A stretch of DNA of 64,000 nucleotides from a virus, in the IMG/VR virus record IMGVR_UViG_3300025896_000024, positions 29,905-93,904 of that record, one strand, 5' to 3'. A program made the position numbers and the translations under genes. Every line of letters starts with the position of its first letter. Within the stretch, counting starts at the first letter, position 1. A model generated the notes under the pieces. The model had not been told where the DNA came from. It ran no database searches and was given only the letters and a program-made list of their open reading frames with translations. Below are positions 8,294 through 17,382 of this stretch, in pieces.

Positions 8294-8341
8294 AATTAGT
8301 CTATTTTTAAAAAATAATATAAGTAATTTAACAGACTAATT
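8294..8341 (-). promoter_or_regulatory. Hairpin next to the homing endonuclease start codon
   Basis: AATTAGTCT (8294-8302) and AGACTAATT (8333-8341) are perfect 9-base arms around a 30-base AT-rich loop. The arm nearer the gene ends 3 bases before the ATG, so a folded leader could hide the initiation site. T4 I-TevI is controlled by an equivalent hairpin. Confidence 0.4.
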
Positions 8342-8348
8342 GTTAAAG

Positions 8349-8362
8349 TGGGTTCGAACCCA
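8349..8362. repeat. 14-base perfect palindrome TGGGTTCGAACCCA
   Basis: A GC-richer perfect palindrome in an AT-rich gap, between the resolvase stop and the homing endonuclease leader. It resembles a tRNA T-arm but is one base too short in the loop. It could be a protein-binding site, a hairpin or the remnant of an insertion target. Confidence 0.4.
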
Positions 8363-8382
8363 TTGTCCTTATATTATTTTAT

Positions 8383-9030
8383 TTATATATCTTTAATAAA
8401 AAATGATTTTACATATTTTAACATAAAATATGCATCAACTAGGTCATCTAATGGCTTGGGAACGTTTTTAATATCTTTTCCAATATTTTTATTACAATAT
8501 TTAATTAATGGAATATTATCCCTATCAATATCATCTAAGAAAAAAGGCCAAATATCATTTTTATTCATATTTCCTTTATGTATGAATTTTTTAATAGTTG
8601 AAGGTGCGATGGTCATCATTTCTAAGACTTCAAGTCTAGACATCATTTCCATTTTAAGAATTGCAGCACCAGCGGCCATATCTATTATGTTGTTAGTTCC
8701 GGCAGAAGAACCATAAGAGGATCCTTCAAACGCAATAACAAAGGGAGAATCATTACCTGTGATTTCTATAATCATATCAATAATGTCCTTTGCAGTCTGG
8801 GTATGTCTTTGGATTTTAATCATCTCGCTCTTTGAATAGGATTCGTTATTTGTCCAGTCAGGTTGATGCGAGATTTGAGTATCGGTCAGAAGGTTAAGTT
8901 CCTCCTGTAATATTTGTTCCTTTTTAGTTCCTGTCTTTGGTTTTAAATAACCAATAAAATTGTATTTATTATCTTTAAATACGCAGATACCAGGGGAATT
9001 AAGTGAAAAGTCAATTGTTACAAAATTCAT
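8383..9030 (-). CDS. RuvC-like Holliday junction resolvase
   Basis: 215 residues with the RNase H/RuvC fold pattern. The first catalytic aspartate is in VTIDFSLNSPG (D7). The second acidic residue is the glutamate in FVIAFEGSSYGSSAG near residue 100. A C-terminal acidic pair lies in PLDDLVDAYFML near residue 198. Such phage resolvases trim branched DNA before packaging. T4 itself uses the unrelated endonuclease VII (gp49), so this phage may have swapped in a RuvC-type enzyme; gp49 could also lie outside the window. The next gene starts 2 bases upstream of it. Confidence 0.75.
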   Translation of the reverse strand: MNFVTIDFSLNSPGICVFKDNKYNFIGYLKPKTGTKKEQILQEELNLLTDTQISHQPDWTNNESYSKSEMIKIQRHTQTAKDIIDMIIEITGNDSPFVIAFEGSSYGSSAGTNNIIDMAAGAAILKMEMMSRLEVLEMMTIAPSTIKKFIHKGNMNKNDIWPFFLDDIDRDNIPLIKYCNKNIGKDIKNVPKPLDDLVDAYFMLKYVKSFFIKDI

Positions 9031-9032
9031 AA

Positions 9033-9401
9033 TTATACTTTACTACCAAGTGAAGAACCTAAAGCGGCTCCTACTAATCTTGAAGTTAACATATCATACA
9101 TAATTCCGGAGGTAATTCCAAGAATATTTGCTATAGTTTTACCAATAGTTTTACCAAGTGCAAAACCTGCCAATCCACCAAATATACTTCCTAATACTCC
9201 TTCATTTGTAAGTTCTTCATTAAATGCATGGATATTATAAGTACCATCTGTATTCTTATATGTTGATGCGAACTCTTCAATTGCAGCATCTACTTTAGCT
9301 TCCAATTCTTCAGTCCACTCAGTTTGCAAGGATTCAGTTAATATCGCTAATTCCTTATCTGATATATTTTCCTCTTTAATATAATCTAAAAATGTTTTCA
9401 T
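9033..9401 (-). CDS. Candidate packaged protein releasing a glycine-zipper membrane peptide
   Basis: 122 residues. It starts MKTFLDYIKE, almost the pattern of the T4 capsid-targeting peptide MKTYQEFIAE. A second prohead-protease-like site, EELTNE|G, lies at residue 67. The segment after it is hydrophobic and glycine-patterned (GSIFGGLAGFALGKTIGKT...), like glycine-zipper membrane peptides. I infer an internal head protein that, once cut, frees a membrane-active peptide of about 55 residues. Its ATG overlaps the previous stop by 1 base, so it is co-translated with the neighbouring candidate cargo gene. Confidence 0.5.
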   Translation of the reverse strand: MKTFLDYIKEENISDKELAILTESLQTEWTEELEAKVDAAIEEFASTYKNTDGTYNIHAFNEELTNEGVLGSIFGGLAGFALGKTIGKTIANILGITSGIMYDMLTSRLVGAALGSSLGSKV

Positions 9402-9706
9402 TATTTAAATGCTTTAGTTAATTCGTCAGTTAATTCAGTAGGATCAATTCTAAATGTAAATCCTGCAGCGTCATGTCCAGCTTCAAACCACATACATGTT
9501 GATATTAGTGGAGAACTTTTAGCCATTTTCTTTTCAATAATATCTACAATAGTGTTTTTACCATTAACATGAATCGTATCTAATGTTTTTGAATCGGGTA
9601 TAAATGTTATAGCTAATCCCTTTCTATCTACAATAGTTTGTAATGTAAATGTTAGGTTATCTATATTAACCTTTCCTTCGTTTATATAATCATCAAATGT
9701 TTTCAT
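9401..9706 (-). CDS. Candidate capsid-targeted small protein
   Basis: 101 residues beginning MKTFDDYINE|G, a close match to the T4 capsid-targeting peptide with the expected cut after the glutamate. The rest looks like a small mixed alpha/beta domain (TFTLQTIVDRKGLAITFIP, then WFEAGHDAAGFTFRIDP). It is co-translated with the following glycine-zipper gene (TAATG overlap at 9401). No enzyme family recognised; an internal head protein is the favoured reading. Confidence 0.5.
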   Translation of the reverse strand: MKTFDDYINEGKVNIDNLTFTLQTIVDRKGLAITFIPDSKTLDTIHVNGKNTIVDIIEKKMAKSSPLISTCMWFEAGHDAAGFTFRIDPTELTDELTKAFK

Positions 9707-9718
9707 ACTTTATATATC

Positions 9719-10270
9719 TTAATCTATTTCTAATTGAATATTAAACTTGTTATAATAGAAGTTTAAATCAAATGTAGTAAACTCTGCAATATTTGAACTC
9801 ATATTTAAATCAAGTTCAGATATAGAGTTCATAATTGGTTTTTCAAATACAGCACTCATTATATGAATTCCTTCAGCATCCATTATTTGAAGTTTAATAT
9901 CATTTAACCATGGTTCCCTTACTGTTTTTGAATAATAATAAAGTAAAGTATCTTGCATAATCCAATAATTAATATAACCATCTAAAAGTTGCATTGTAAC
10001 TTTAAACTGCCTATCAATTGTATTTTGTATCGGAATAGAACCTCTATGATATGTTATTGTTCCATCATTTGGAGATACTTCAATTGGATCAAATGTTATC
10101 CCTGGTAAATTAACACCCTGGATTGAGTAGTTTATAAAATCAATTGGTTCTGAAATTAAATTACCTGGCATTCTATTCAAATACTTTCGATATTTGTCAG
10201 CAACTTCCTTAGGAATAAAAGTCCTAGGGAATTTGAAATTGAATAAATTATTTCTACTATTTAAAATCAT
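9719..10270 (-). CDS. Tail-tube-fold structural protein (gp19-like candidate)
   Basis: 183 residues, beta-rich. The pattern is an N-terminal FKFPRTFIPKE, a central DFINYSIQGVNLPGITFDP loop, a strand with RQFKVTMQLLDGYINYW, and a C-terminal AEFTTFDLNFYYNKFNIQ. This order resembles tail-tube and baseplate-tube folds of contractile phages (T4 gp19 family, about 163 residues), but I cannot tell the tube from a tube-like adaptor. Its ATG overlaps the stop of the 687-residue structural gene by 1 base. Confidence 0.45.
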   Translation of the reverse strand: MILNSRNNLFNFKFPRTFIPKEVADKYRKYLNRMPGNLISEPIDFINYSIQGVNLPGITFDPIEVSPNDGTITYHRGSIPIQNTIDRQFKVTMQLLDGYINYWIMQDTLLYYYSKTVREPWLNDIKLQIMDAEGIHIMSAVFEKPIMNSISELDLNMSSNIAEFTTFDLNFYYNKFNIQLEID

Positions 10271-12333
10271 TATATAATGTTAACGTTTCCGTAGTACAAT
10301 AAAGATTCAGTACCACCATTTTTTATGTTAATATAAAATTTATCAGCGTTTTGATTTGTATCTGATTGGTCAAATCTAACTGCTGTACTTTTTGCAATTT
10401 TAAAGAAAACTTCTCCATTACCCATATCCACTCCTGGAAATGAAGGGTCATGTGAAATTCTTTCTTCTATTGTTCCACTTTTAATTATTAAAATCATGTC
10501 TTCCGCATTCACAAGACTTACTGCATTGAGAACTCCATCCCCTGGTTTTGCAACTTTAAATTTAATAAAGTTATCTGATACCTTAGACAGTGTAATAATT
10601 CCTGCTCCTTCTATATCATACTTAATATTAGAAGTAGAAGTTACATCTGCTCCATCTGTCGCAATTTTACTGTTTGATGCAACAATCCCGTATGTATCTA
10701 AAGCAACTGGAACATATTTAGTTTCTCCGACTGATGGTCTTATTGAATTAACAAATTGATTTAACTCTCTGTTAACTGATGTATTTGGTAATGTATTATA
10801 AACAATAGTAGGCGAAAAACTTGAGTTTAAATTTAACTTTAATAATTTTTTACCATATTTTTTAGGTTGACTATAAATTAATGATGCTACTTTTAATATT
10901 TGTGTATTATCTGTCTCATTATAAATTCTCATATTTACCGTAATTGTAAAGTTATTTGAAATTGATGAGTTCATAATCACTGGTCTAAATACAATAGGCT
11001 GATCAAATTGTGATGTTTGTGTAAATGTATTTGAGAATGTGTTAATATAATTAAGACCTAACTGTTCACTTACCTGTACTTCATAAAAAATAGTTAAATC
11101 ATCGCCGGATGTTTGCATTCTTCCATTAATATAACTTTCAAATCCAGCAGTAGAACCATCTTTAGTTCCATATATTTCAAAATAATCTCCTTCAGTTGAA
11201 TGTTCTACATTTACTGAAATATCAACATACTCGTCTTCTTGAGAAAGAGTAAGAGAGTTACCGTCAGATACTCTAATATAATCATATCCTCCAATCGTAA
11301 CTACTTCATTAATTAATTTAAAATCAATTTCATAATTTATCGAAGGGTTAATTGCATCTAAAGAACCTGTAGTTCCAAAGAAACTTTCTTCAAATTCTAG
11401 ATTTCTTGTGGGATCATACATACTTACTAGAGTAGGTATTTTAATCTCAATATATTTTGAATATGATGTATCTCCTAAAATAAATGGATTTGGATTTTGA
11501 AGTTCAAAACTTGAAGAGTTTAAGTAAACAGTAGAGTTAAAATAGTTATAAACACCTGAATGTCTTTTAATCTTTGTTTGAAATAAAAACCCATCATATC
11601 CTCTTCCTGAAAAAGAATAACCAGTTCTTAGGTGAAGTCTTATAGTATCATACCATACTGCATTAACAGTTGCAGTGGAAACTACACTAAGAGAACTTGA
11701 ATTTGTTCCTAACCACTCGGTTGAATCTAAATAATTTAAAGAATTATTTAATAATGCCAATGTTCCACTTGTTTCAGTAGGAACTGCATAATATCTACCG
11801 GATTCCCCAGGTGCTGTTTTAATATCGTTTCCAGTTTGCGCTTCTGGAACTGAAAAAAGAGAACTTGCTCTATTTGAAACTTCAATTTGACCTCCAATAA
11901 ATTTAGTACCATCTAAATCGGTGTATTCATATTGGAATGTCCCATTAGTAGTTGGTGTATAAATATATATTTGACCATTTAAATAACCAGCACCTCCCGG
12001 AATTATAAATTCTGATACATTATTAATACTTGAATCTGTTAAATCAAATTTATATGTTTTACCATTTCTAAGTAAAAGTTGTCTACTTGCAAAACTATTT
12101 ACAACAATATATCCGCTATCGGTAGTAACTGTAAACTCGACAACATCTGCACCAAGTTCACTAATCAAGAATCTTGAAGCACTATTGTCTCCATCAACCG
12201 TATTTAGGTATTTAATTTGAGTTCCATTATTATCATTTTCAATCTTAACCTGATCGGCATTTGATTGATCGTGATAGATGAATTCTAATAATACATCTTC
12301 GTCTATTCTTAAGAATCTAGATGATTTTGCCAT
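10270..12333 (-). CDS. Large beta-rich tail/baseplate-associated structural protein
   Basis: 687 residues, rich in Ser, Thr, Asn and alternating hydrophobic strands, with no signal peptide, membrane segment or enzyme motif. The N-terminus begins KSSRFLRIDEDVLLEFIYHD. The composition and its place between fibres and a tube-fold protein suggest a virion component such as a baseplate-peripheral or fibre-network protein. The family is not recognised. It is followed with 1-base overlap by the tube-fold gene, so the two are translationally coupled. Confidence 0.5.
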   Translation of the reverse strand: MAKSSRFLRIDEDVLLEFIYHDQSNADQVKIENDNNGTQIKYLNTVDGDNSASRFLISELGADVVEFTVTTDSGYIVVNSFASRQLLLRNGKTYKFDLTDSSINNVSEFIIPGGAGYLNGQIYIYTPTTNGTFQYEYTDLDGTKFIGGQIEVSNRASSLFSVPEAQTGNDIKTAPGESGRYYAVPTETSGTLALLNNSLNYLDSTEWLGTNSSSLSVVSTATVNAVWYDTIRLHLRTGYSFSGRGYDGFLFQTKIKRHSGVYNYFNSTVYLNSSSFELQNPNPFILGDTSYSKYIEIKIPTLVSMYDPTRNLEFEESFFGTTGSLDAINPSINYEIDFKLINEVVTIGGYDYIRVSDGNSLTLSQEDEYVDISVNVEHSTEGDYFEIYGTKDGSTAGFESYINGRMQTSGDDLTIFYEVQVSEQLGLNYINTFSNTFTQTSQFDQPIVFRPVIMNSSISNNFTITVNMRIYNETDNTQILKVASLIYSQPKKYGKKLLKLNLNSSFSPTIVYNTLPNTSVNRELNQFVNSIRPSVGETKYVPVALDTYGIVASNSKIATDGADVTSTSNIKYDIEGAGIITLSKVSDNFIKFKVAKPGDGVLNAVSLVNAEDMILIIKSGTIEERISHDPSFPGVDMGNGEVFFKIAKSTAVRFDQSDTNQNADKFYINIKNGGTESLLYYGNVNII

Positions 12334-12347
12334 TTCTTTATACTTTT

Positions 12348-13184
12348 TTAAAATCTAAGCCATTTTGGTGACCATATTATACCAACATTAAGTGAGGGTC
12401 CGGGTGTTAATACTCCATTTCCAAGATTTATTCCATAACCTAACCCTACTCCAATTGACCATCCAGCCTTCTTTTCGTATTTTTCATTTAGTTTGTCATT
12501 AACTAAATTTATATTTTCTATATTAGTGAAAGTAACTCCAGGATATGGTGTACTTATTTTTAATTTACTTACTCCATTTTCCTTTAATATTGCAGCCTTT
12601 AATTCAATTCCTTCTTCAAGATTAAATTGACTAGATCCAATTGATAAGATATTTGTTTTACTATTTCTAAATACTCCAACGTTGCCACTGAATCGTCTCC
12701 AATTATATTTATCCCAATTTTTTTCATCAGTAAAATTAATAATGCTTAAAGTATCATTAACATATAATATATTTGATTTAGAATTAATAATTGAATCCTT
12801 AATTCTAATTTCTATTTTTAACAATGAATTAATACCTTTAAAATCCTTTGAAAGATTAAGAGCACTTTGATAATTTTTAATTAGATTTTTATTATCGTTG
12901 GTTAATGTATTTATATCAAATTCATATGCTTTTTTAATTGCAACTAAATCATTATTTTTATTTCTTTCGATCTTAATAGTATCTAAACTTGCTTTATAAT
13001 TATTAAGTTCTCTATCTGCAACTAATTGAACCTGTTTAATTTCTCGTCTAAGAGAAGCATTCGAGTTACATTGTTGTAATAATAATAAAATAAGAAGAAC
13101 AGCCCCAATAAAAATTAGGGTTGTTCTTGAAATTTTAGATTTTATAACTCTTAAATATTCTATATATTGATTAATTTTATTCAT
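12348..13184 (-). CDS. Membrane-anchored coiled-coil protein, spanin-like candidate
   Basis: 278 residues. One strong transmembrane helix lies at about residues 22-41 (TTLIFIGAVLLILLLLQQC), followed by a long coiled coil (about 45-135). The C-terminus (GWSIGVGLGYGINLGNG...VGIIW) looks like short amphipathic strands. This layout recalls proteins of Bacteroidota phages annotated with DUF6808-type domains. An inner-membrane anchor with a long periplasmic rod is the shape expected of a spanin, which fuses inner and outer membranes at lysis. No endolysin or holin is visible nearby, so lysis is only an inference. A structural whisker is less likely. Confidence 0.4.
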   Translation of the reverse strand: MNKINQYIEYLRVIKSKISRTTLIFIGAVLLILLLLQQCNSNASLRREIKQVQLVADRELNNYKASLDTIKIERNKNNDLVAIKKAYEFDINTLTNDNKNLIKNYQSALNLSKDFKGINSLLKIEIRIKDSIINSKSNILYVNDTLSIINFTDEKNWDKYNWRRFSGNVGVFRNSKTNILSIGSSQFNLEEGIELKAAILKENGVSKLKISTPYPGVTFTNIENINLVNDKLNEKYEKKAGWSIGVGLGYGINLGNGVLTPGPSLNVGIIWSPKWLRF

Positions 13185-13199
13185 TGGATTTATATATTA

Positions 13200-15980
13200 T
13201 TAAGCTCCACATGAATTCCATGTAGTACCTCCGTTAATTGAATATTGTAATTCCATCGCTGCTGAACCAAAGCTTCCAGATCCTGTATTTATAGTTGGAG
13301 TACCTGTGAATTGTACAAAGGTACCATTCACGGTTCCGAAGGAACTTGGATATGCAATGGCAATTGTTTCAGATGTAGTTGTTGTATAAGGAAAATTACC
13401 AGAAGCCATCTCAGTTCCTGTAATTCCACCATACAATACCTTTCCAGGACCTCCGCTTATATATTGTTGAGATATTAACCTAAGTCTAGCTATTGCAGTA
13501 ACACCAGGTCTAACTTGCATTGTTCCACCATCGTATATGGATAGATTACTTGATCCGGAAGTTGTATAGTAAAAGCTTCCATTGACCTTAGAAGAATTTA
13601 TAACACTAGTATAAAGAGATGCCTCTCCATATATTTTTATAAGTATCGTAGAAGTTCCACCTGGTGTATTAGAACCAAAATTACTATCTCTAACTACATA
13701 ATCTACTACCTTTCCTGTCATCCATGATGGATTTACTACATTTGCTGCCGAATATTCTGTAATATTACCGGCTCCTTGTATATTTTGTATAGAAAAATCA
13801 GAAAGAGTAGATGATAAGAATTTATAGAAATAATCGTCTGCTTTAATTCTATATTTAATATACCTAATACTTCCAGTACTTGCAGTAACAGAACCACTTG
13901 TAGTTAATATACCAGTACTATTAGGATCTGTTCCTAAATCATACACCTCATACACCATTCCATTTGTAATATTATCGATACTTGAATAATTACTAGGAGT
14001 AGTATAAATTACAGTACTAACATCGTACACTTTATGTGCTAGTGAATTGTATTTGATCTCTACTATATTATTAGTAAATGCTCCATCTTCAGGTTGAGAT
14101 GTAACACTTGTCGTTATTTTAATAGTTTTATCACTAGTATCATCAGTATCTATTGTCGCACTAAAGCTTAATCCACCATTTGCTGGTTGAGTAAACGTAG
14201 GAACAGAAGTCCAATGCATTCCTGGGCTAAGTGACGCTGCACTAATTAATACATTACCTAATGGTATAGTATTAGAACCTTGAACACCTGTATTTGTTAT
14301 TTGAACAGTCGGAACTCCATTGTTTGTATTCTCATCTATAAATTTATAAGTTATAGTATATGCTGGAATTGTTGCAATATTACTTGTTGTATTATATGTT
14401 ATACTTCTTTGTGTGCCATTAATGCCTTGGGTTGATACACTCACCGTAACAATTATAGATGTAGGATATGTTCCACCACCTGAAACAACATTAGTTACAG
14501 TATATCCTGAATTTACTTCAGTAAATGAAGCAGTCGTCGGTATTGTTTGGAAATAATAAGAACTTGGCGCTGTTATTGTCTGAGTAAATGTAATCGCAGG
14601 AGAAACGGCTCCTTCGGCACGAGTATCTGTCTTAGTTGTAGTTACACATCCGGTCGCCGTATTATTTAAATCATCAAACGTATATGTATTTATTGCTTGT
14701 GGTAAAACACCTCCATCTTTCCAATATAAATCGGCCACTCCTAAATATATAATTTGGGGTAATTTTTTAATTGTAAGCGATGTACCACTACCATTTGCAT
14801 TTAATAATACACTAGTAGTTTGCACTGTACCACTGATAGAATAAATTCCAGGAGATGATGTGGTTGCTGTTAAACTAGCATCCGCACCACCTATTAATGC
14901 TATTTCACTATTTGTAATGCTTGCAACTCCTTGACTTGTCGATACTGTAGATGTTGTGTTATCTGCAATGGAATAAGAAAATGAATTTAAGTCAGGTAAT
15001 ACATAATTGGTAGTTCCATTTGTCCATGTTTTTCCATTACATAAATACCAACCAGTATAATCTCCAATACCTCCACCTACTTTAATAGGAATCGGTAAAT
15101 CTTTTTCAGGAGAATTGGCCGCATTATAAATTTGACTATTAATAAATTTGGCAGAATCAGTAAAGATAGAAGGCAAGATAGAAATTATAGTACCTACTGG
15201 AACTATTCCACCTATTTCTAATGCAGTTTTAAATGTAACTTTACCAGTGTCATCTGCCGCAACTGCTATTTTATTTGCACCTGCACTTGAATTTCCTATT
15301 ATTAAGTTTCTATTAATAGTAACAGGTCTATTAAAAATAGTATCAGTATTATATGTTATTGACGAATCTGATATATTTAATAATGTTGCCCCAGTAACAT
15401 TACTTTTAAATATATGATTTTGTGCATACCAAGTAATGGTAGAAGATACTCCGTTTTTAGATTCTATTGTTAAATTATTTTGTAGTGTTACAGAATCATA
15501 GTTCATTATAAAATCAAAATAATTAGATATACCTGCATTGGTTAATCTTAAATTTGATTTGAAATGATTTTTTCTATTAATTATCCACTGATATGGAGAA
15601 TTAGCTCCATCAAATGGTTGCGCCGTATTATATTCTGGATCTGTTTCTAAAAACCCTACGCTAACAACAGGAGGATATAACATAGTATTATTATGAATAG
15701 GTAGGATGGTATCTGTTGTTAGATTTGCGCCGGATCCTTGAATTCTCCTCCAAGACGCAGTATCATTAGATCCCTGTGGACCTTGTGTACCCTGATATCC
15801 CTGATTTCCTTTTTCTCCAGTTGCTCCAGTAACACCCTGTGGCCCAGTTTCTCCCTTAGGTCCAACATTACCTTGAGGTCCTCCACCATTTGCCACTAAT
15901 TGGTCAAAATTATAATTAGTTTTATCTAATTTAATATTATCACTATCAGAAACACTAATTTGTTTTAAATTAATTGCCAT
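13200..15980 (-). CDS. Collagen-like tail fibre with collar-type domain
   Basis: 926 residues. A short N-terminal anchor (about 1-30, ending NYNFDQLVANGG) is shared with the next gene. Then comes a collagen-like Gly-X-Y tract at about 31-68 (PQGNVGPKGETGPQGVTGAT...). Near 300-320 is a tail-collar signature, GWYLCNGKTW followed by VLPDLNSF. The remaining 600 residues are beta-rich, Ser/Thr-rich modules that look like repeated Ig-like domains. The role is a trimeric fibre or adhesin. It is a paralogue in architecture of the neighbouring 451-residue fibre, and the C-terminal half probably carries receptor contacts (inference). Confidence 0.7.
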   Translation of the reverse strand: MAINLKQISVSDSDNIKLDKTNYNFDQLVANGGGPQGNVGPKGETGPQGVTGATGEKGNQGYQGTQGPQGSNDTASWRRIQGSGANLTTDTILPIHNNTMLYPPVVSVGFLETDPEYNTAQPFDGANSPYQWIINRKNHFKSNLRLTNAGISNYFDFIMNYDSVTLQNNLTIESKNGVSSTITWYAQNHIFKSNVTGATLLNISDSSITYNTDTIFNRPVTINRNLIIGNSSAGANKIAVAADDTGKVTFKTALEIGGIVPVGTIISILPSIFTDSAKFINSQIYNAANSPEKDLPIPIKVGGGIGDYTGWYLCNGKTWTNGTTNYVLPDLNSFSYSIADNTTSTVSTSQGVASITNSEIALIGGADASLTATTSSPGIYSISGTVQTTSVLLNANGSGTSLTIKKLPQIIYLGVADLYWKDGGVLPQAINTYTFDDLNNTATGCVTTTKTDTRAEGAVSPAITFTQTITAPSSYYFQTIPTTASFTEVNSGYTVTNVVSGGGTYPTSIIVTVSVSTQGINGTQRSITYNTTSNIATIPAYTITYKFIDENTNNGVPTVQITNTGVQGSNTIPLGNVLISAASLSPGMHWTSVPTFTQPANGGLSFSATIDTDDTSDKTIKITTSVTSQPEDGAFTNNIVEIKYNSLAHKVYDVSTVIYTTPSNYSSIDNITNGMVYEVYDLGTDPNSTGILTTSGSVTASTGSIRYIKYRIKADDYFYKFLSSTLSDFSIQNIQGAGNITEYSAANVVNPSWMTGKVVDYVVRDSNFGSNTPGGTSTILIKIYGEASLYTSVINSSKVNGSFYYTTSGSSNLSIYDGGTMQVRPGVTAIARLRLISQQYISGGPGKVLYGGITGTEMASGNFPYTTTTSETIAIAYPSSFGTVNGTFVQFTGTPTINTGSGSFGSAAMELQYSINGGTTWNSCGA

Positions 15981-16023
15981 TTCTTATTCTATATTTATAT
16001 TACTATATATCCATTAAATATTA

Positions 16024-17379
16024 TTAGACACCTGGATCTTGCCAAATTAAATCATCTCTTTCCAAATAAACAATATGTATCATTTTTGTAACATATACAT
16101 TCAATGTTGGAGTACTAGGTAACAGTATCGATGTTCCATTATCATTTGCAGGTATTGTATTTGCATATGAAATATTGTATATACCAGCAGACTGGGTTGC
16201 ATTTAATAAAATATCGGATCCTCCTATTAATATTGGAGAATTATCACCAGCACCTGTCACTGTGTGCTGCCCAGCCCCATTTGATGCTATAGAATAATCA
16301 AACGAATTTAAATTAGGTACTAAATAAGATGGAGTAGCAGATCCACTTGGTTTCCATTCCTTTCCATTACATATATACCAACCGGAATATTGTGTATTTA
16401 ATTTACCTCTTCCCCATCTAATATCCAACAATGGTAGAGAACCATTAATAGTCTGTGTGATTGTTTCATTCAAATAAAAGGAAGTGCTATTTAAATCGGA
16501 AGCCTTTATTGAAATTATAGAACCAATTGGAAAACTTGGAAATACTTCACGTTTTTTTCTCCAACTTACATTACCTGTGGAGTTATTAGATGATAACACA
16601 TAACCTATAGTTGCGCCAACATTATAGTTAAATACGTTATTCGACGTAGTTGTAGCGGTCGAACTATTTGAAAGAATCACATTATTTGTTAGTCCTATCT
16701 CGCTTATCATTGAAGTATAGACTCCGCTAATCTGTTCGATGACATGACCTGGATATATTATACCAGTAGAATCACATGTCTTTATAGTAGATTTTGATAC
16801 ATTCTGTATTATTGAAAAATTAGGGTCACTTGTAACAAATTTACCGATGTGCAGATTATTATTTTCATCTAATTTAAAATCACATACCTTACTATTATAA
16901 CTAAGTCTTAGATTTGACTTTACACTCCCTGAGGTTGCAGTTGAATTTACATTAGATAATACAACATAATCACCATATCCTACGGGCGTTGTATATCTAT
17001 TTATACCACCATAATTATCATTCCATTTAATTCCAATATTTACAGGAGTAGGAGCATATTGAACTCCACTTGAACTTATTTTTTTTGGAAATAAATATCC
17101 AGGTTTTTGAGTATCTGTTTGAAAATAAATCCAATCAGTATCCGCAGAAACACCCTGTGCTCCCTGAAATCCAGAGTTCCCAATAGCACCCTGGAATCCT
17201 TTCCTTCCAACTGCCCCAAAATTACCATCAGGGCCAATGCGACCATCAGGGCCTGGCATACCTCCATTCCTTAATTGATAAAAATTATAATTAATTTTAT
17301 CTACCTTCGGAACTGACCACCATCCTGGACCATTCGCATCCATGTCACTTTTGAATATTTCTTTTATATCGATTTTCAT
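16024..17379 (-). CDS. Short collagen-like tail fibre with collar-type domain
   Basis: 451 residues. The N-terminus ends NYNFYQLRNGGMPGPDG, matching the anchor of the 926-residue fibre. A Gly-X-Y tract runs at about 36-75 (GRIGPDGNFGAVGRKGFQG). The collar-like segment GWYICNGKEW...LVPNLNSFDYSI lies at about 330-360. The protein ends soon after this domain, so it resembles the 926-residue fibre without its long C-terminal extension. Two fibres with a common anchor suggest shared attachment sites or alternative adhesins. Confidence 0.7.
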   Translation of the reverse strand: MKIDIKEIFKSDMDANGPGWWSVPKVDKINYNFYQLRNGGMPGPDGRIGPDGNFGAVGRKGFQGAIGNSGFQGAQGVSADTDWIYFQTDTQKPGYLFPKKISSSGVQYAPTPVNIGIKWNDNYGGINRYTTPVGYGDYVVLSNVNSTATSGSVKSNLRLSYNSKVCDFKLDENNNLHIGKFVTSDPNFSIIQNVSKSTIKTCDSTGIIYPGHVIEQISGVYTSMISEIGLTNNVILSNSSTATTTSNNVFNYNVGATIGYVLSSNNSTGNVSWRKKREVFPSFPIGSIISIKASDLNSTSFYLNETITQTINGSLPLLDIRWGRGKLNTQYSGWYICNGKEWKPSGSATPSYLVPNLNSFDYSIASNGAGQHTVTGAGDNSPILIGGSDILLNATQSAGIYNISYANTIPANDNGTSILLPSTPTLNVYVTKMIHIVYLERDDLIWQDPGV

Positions 17380-17382
17380 TAA

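Noticed and set aside
8329-8371. Possible tRNA on the plus strand: a five-base stem with seven-base loop followed by GGTTCGAACC
   Set aside because: The T-arm loop is one base short, the presumed anticodon loop lacks T at position 33, and no acceptor or D-arm partner is found.
15992-15999. TATAAATA on the minus strand before the 926-residue fibre gene
   Set aside because: It is only 11 bases from the ATG, too close for a usual late promoter and leader; in such AT-rich DNA this word is expected by chance several times.
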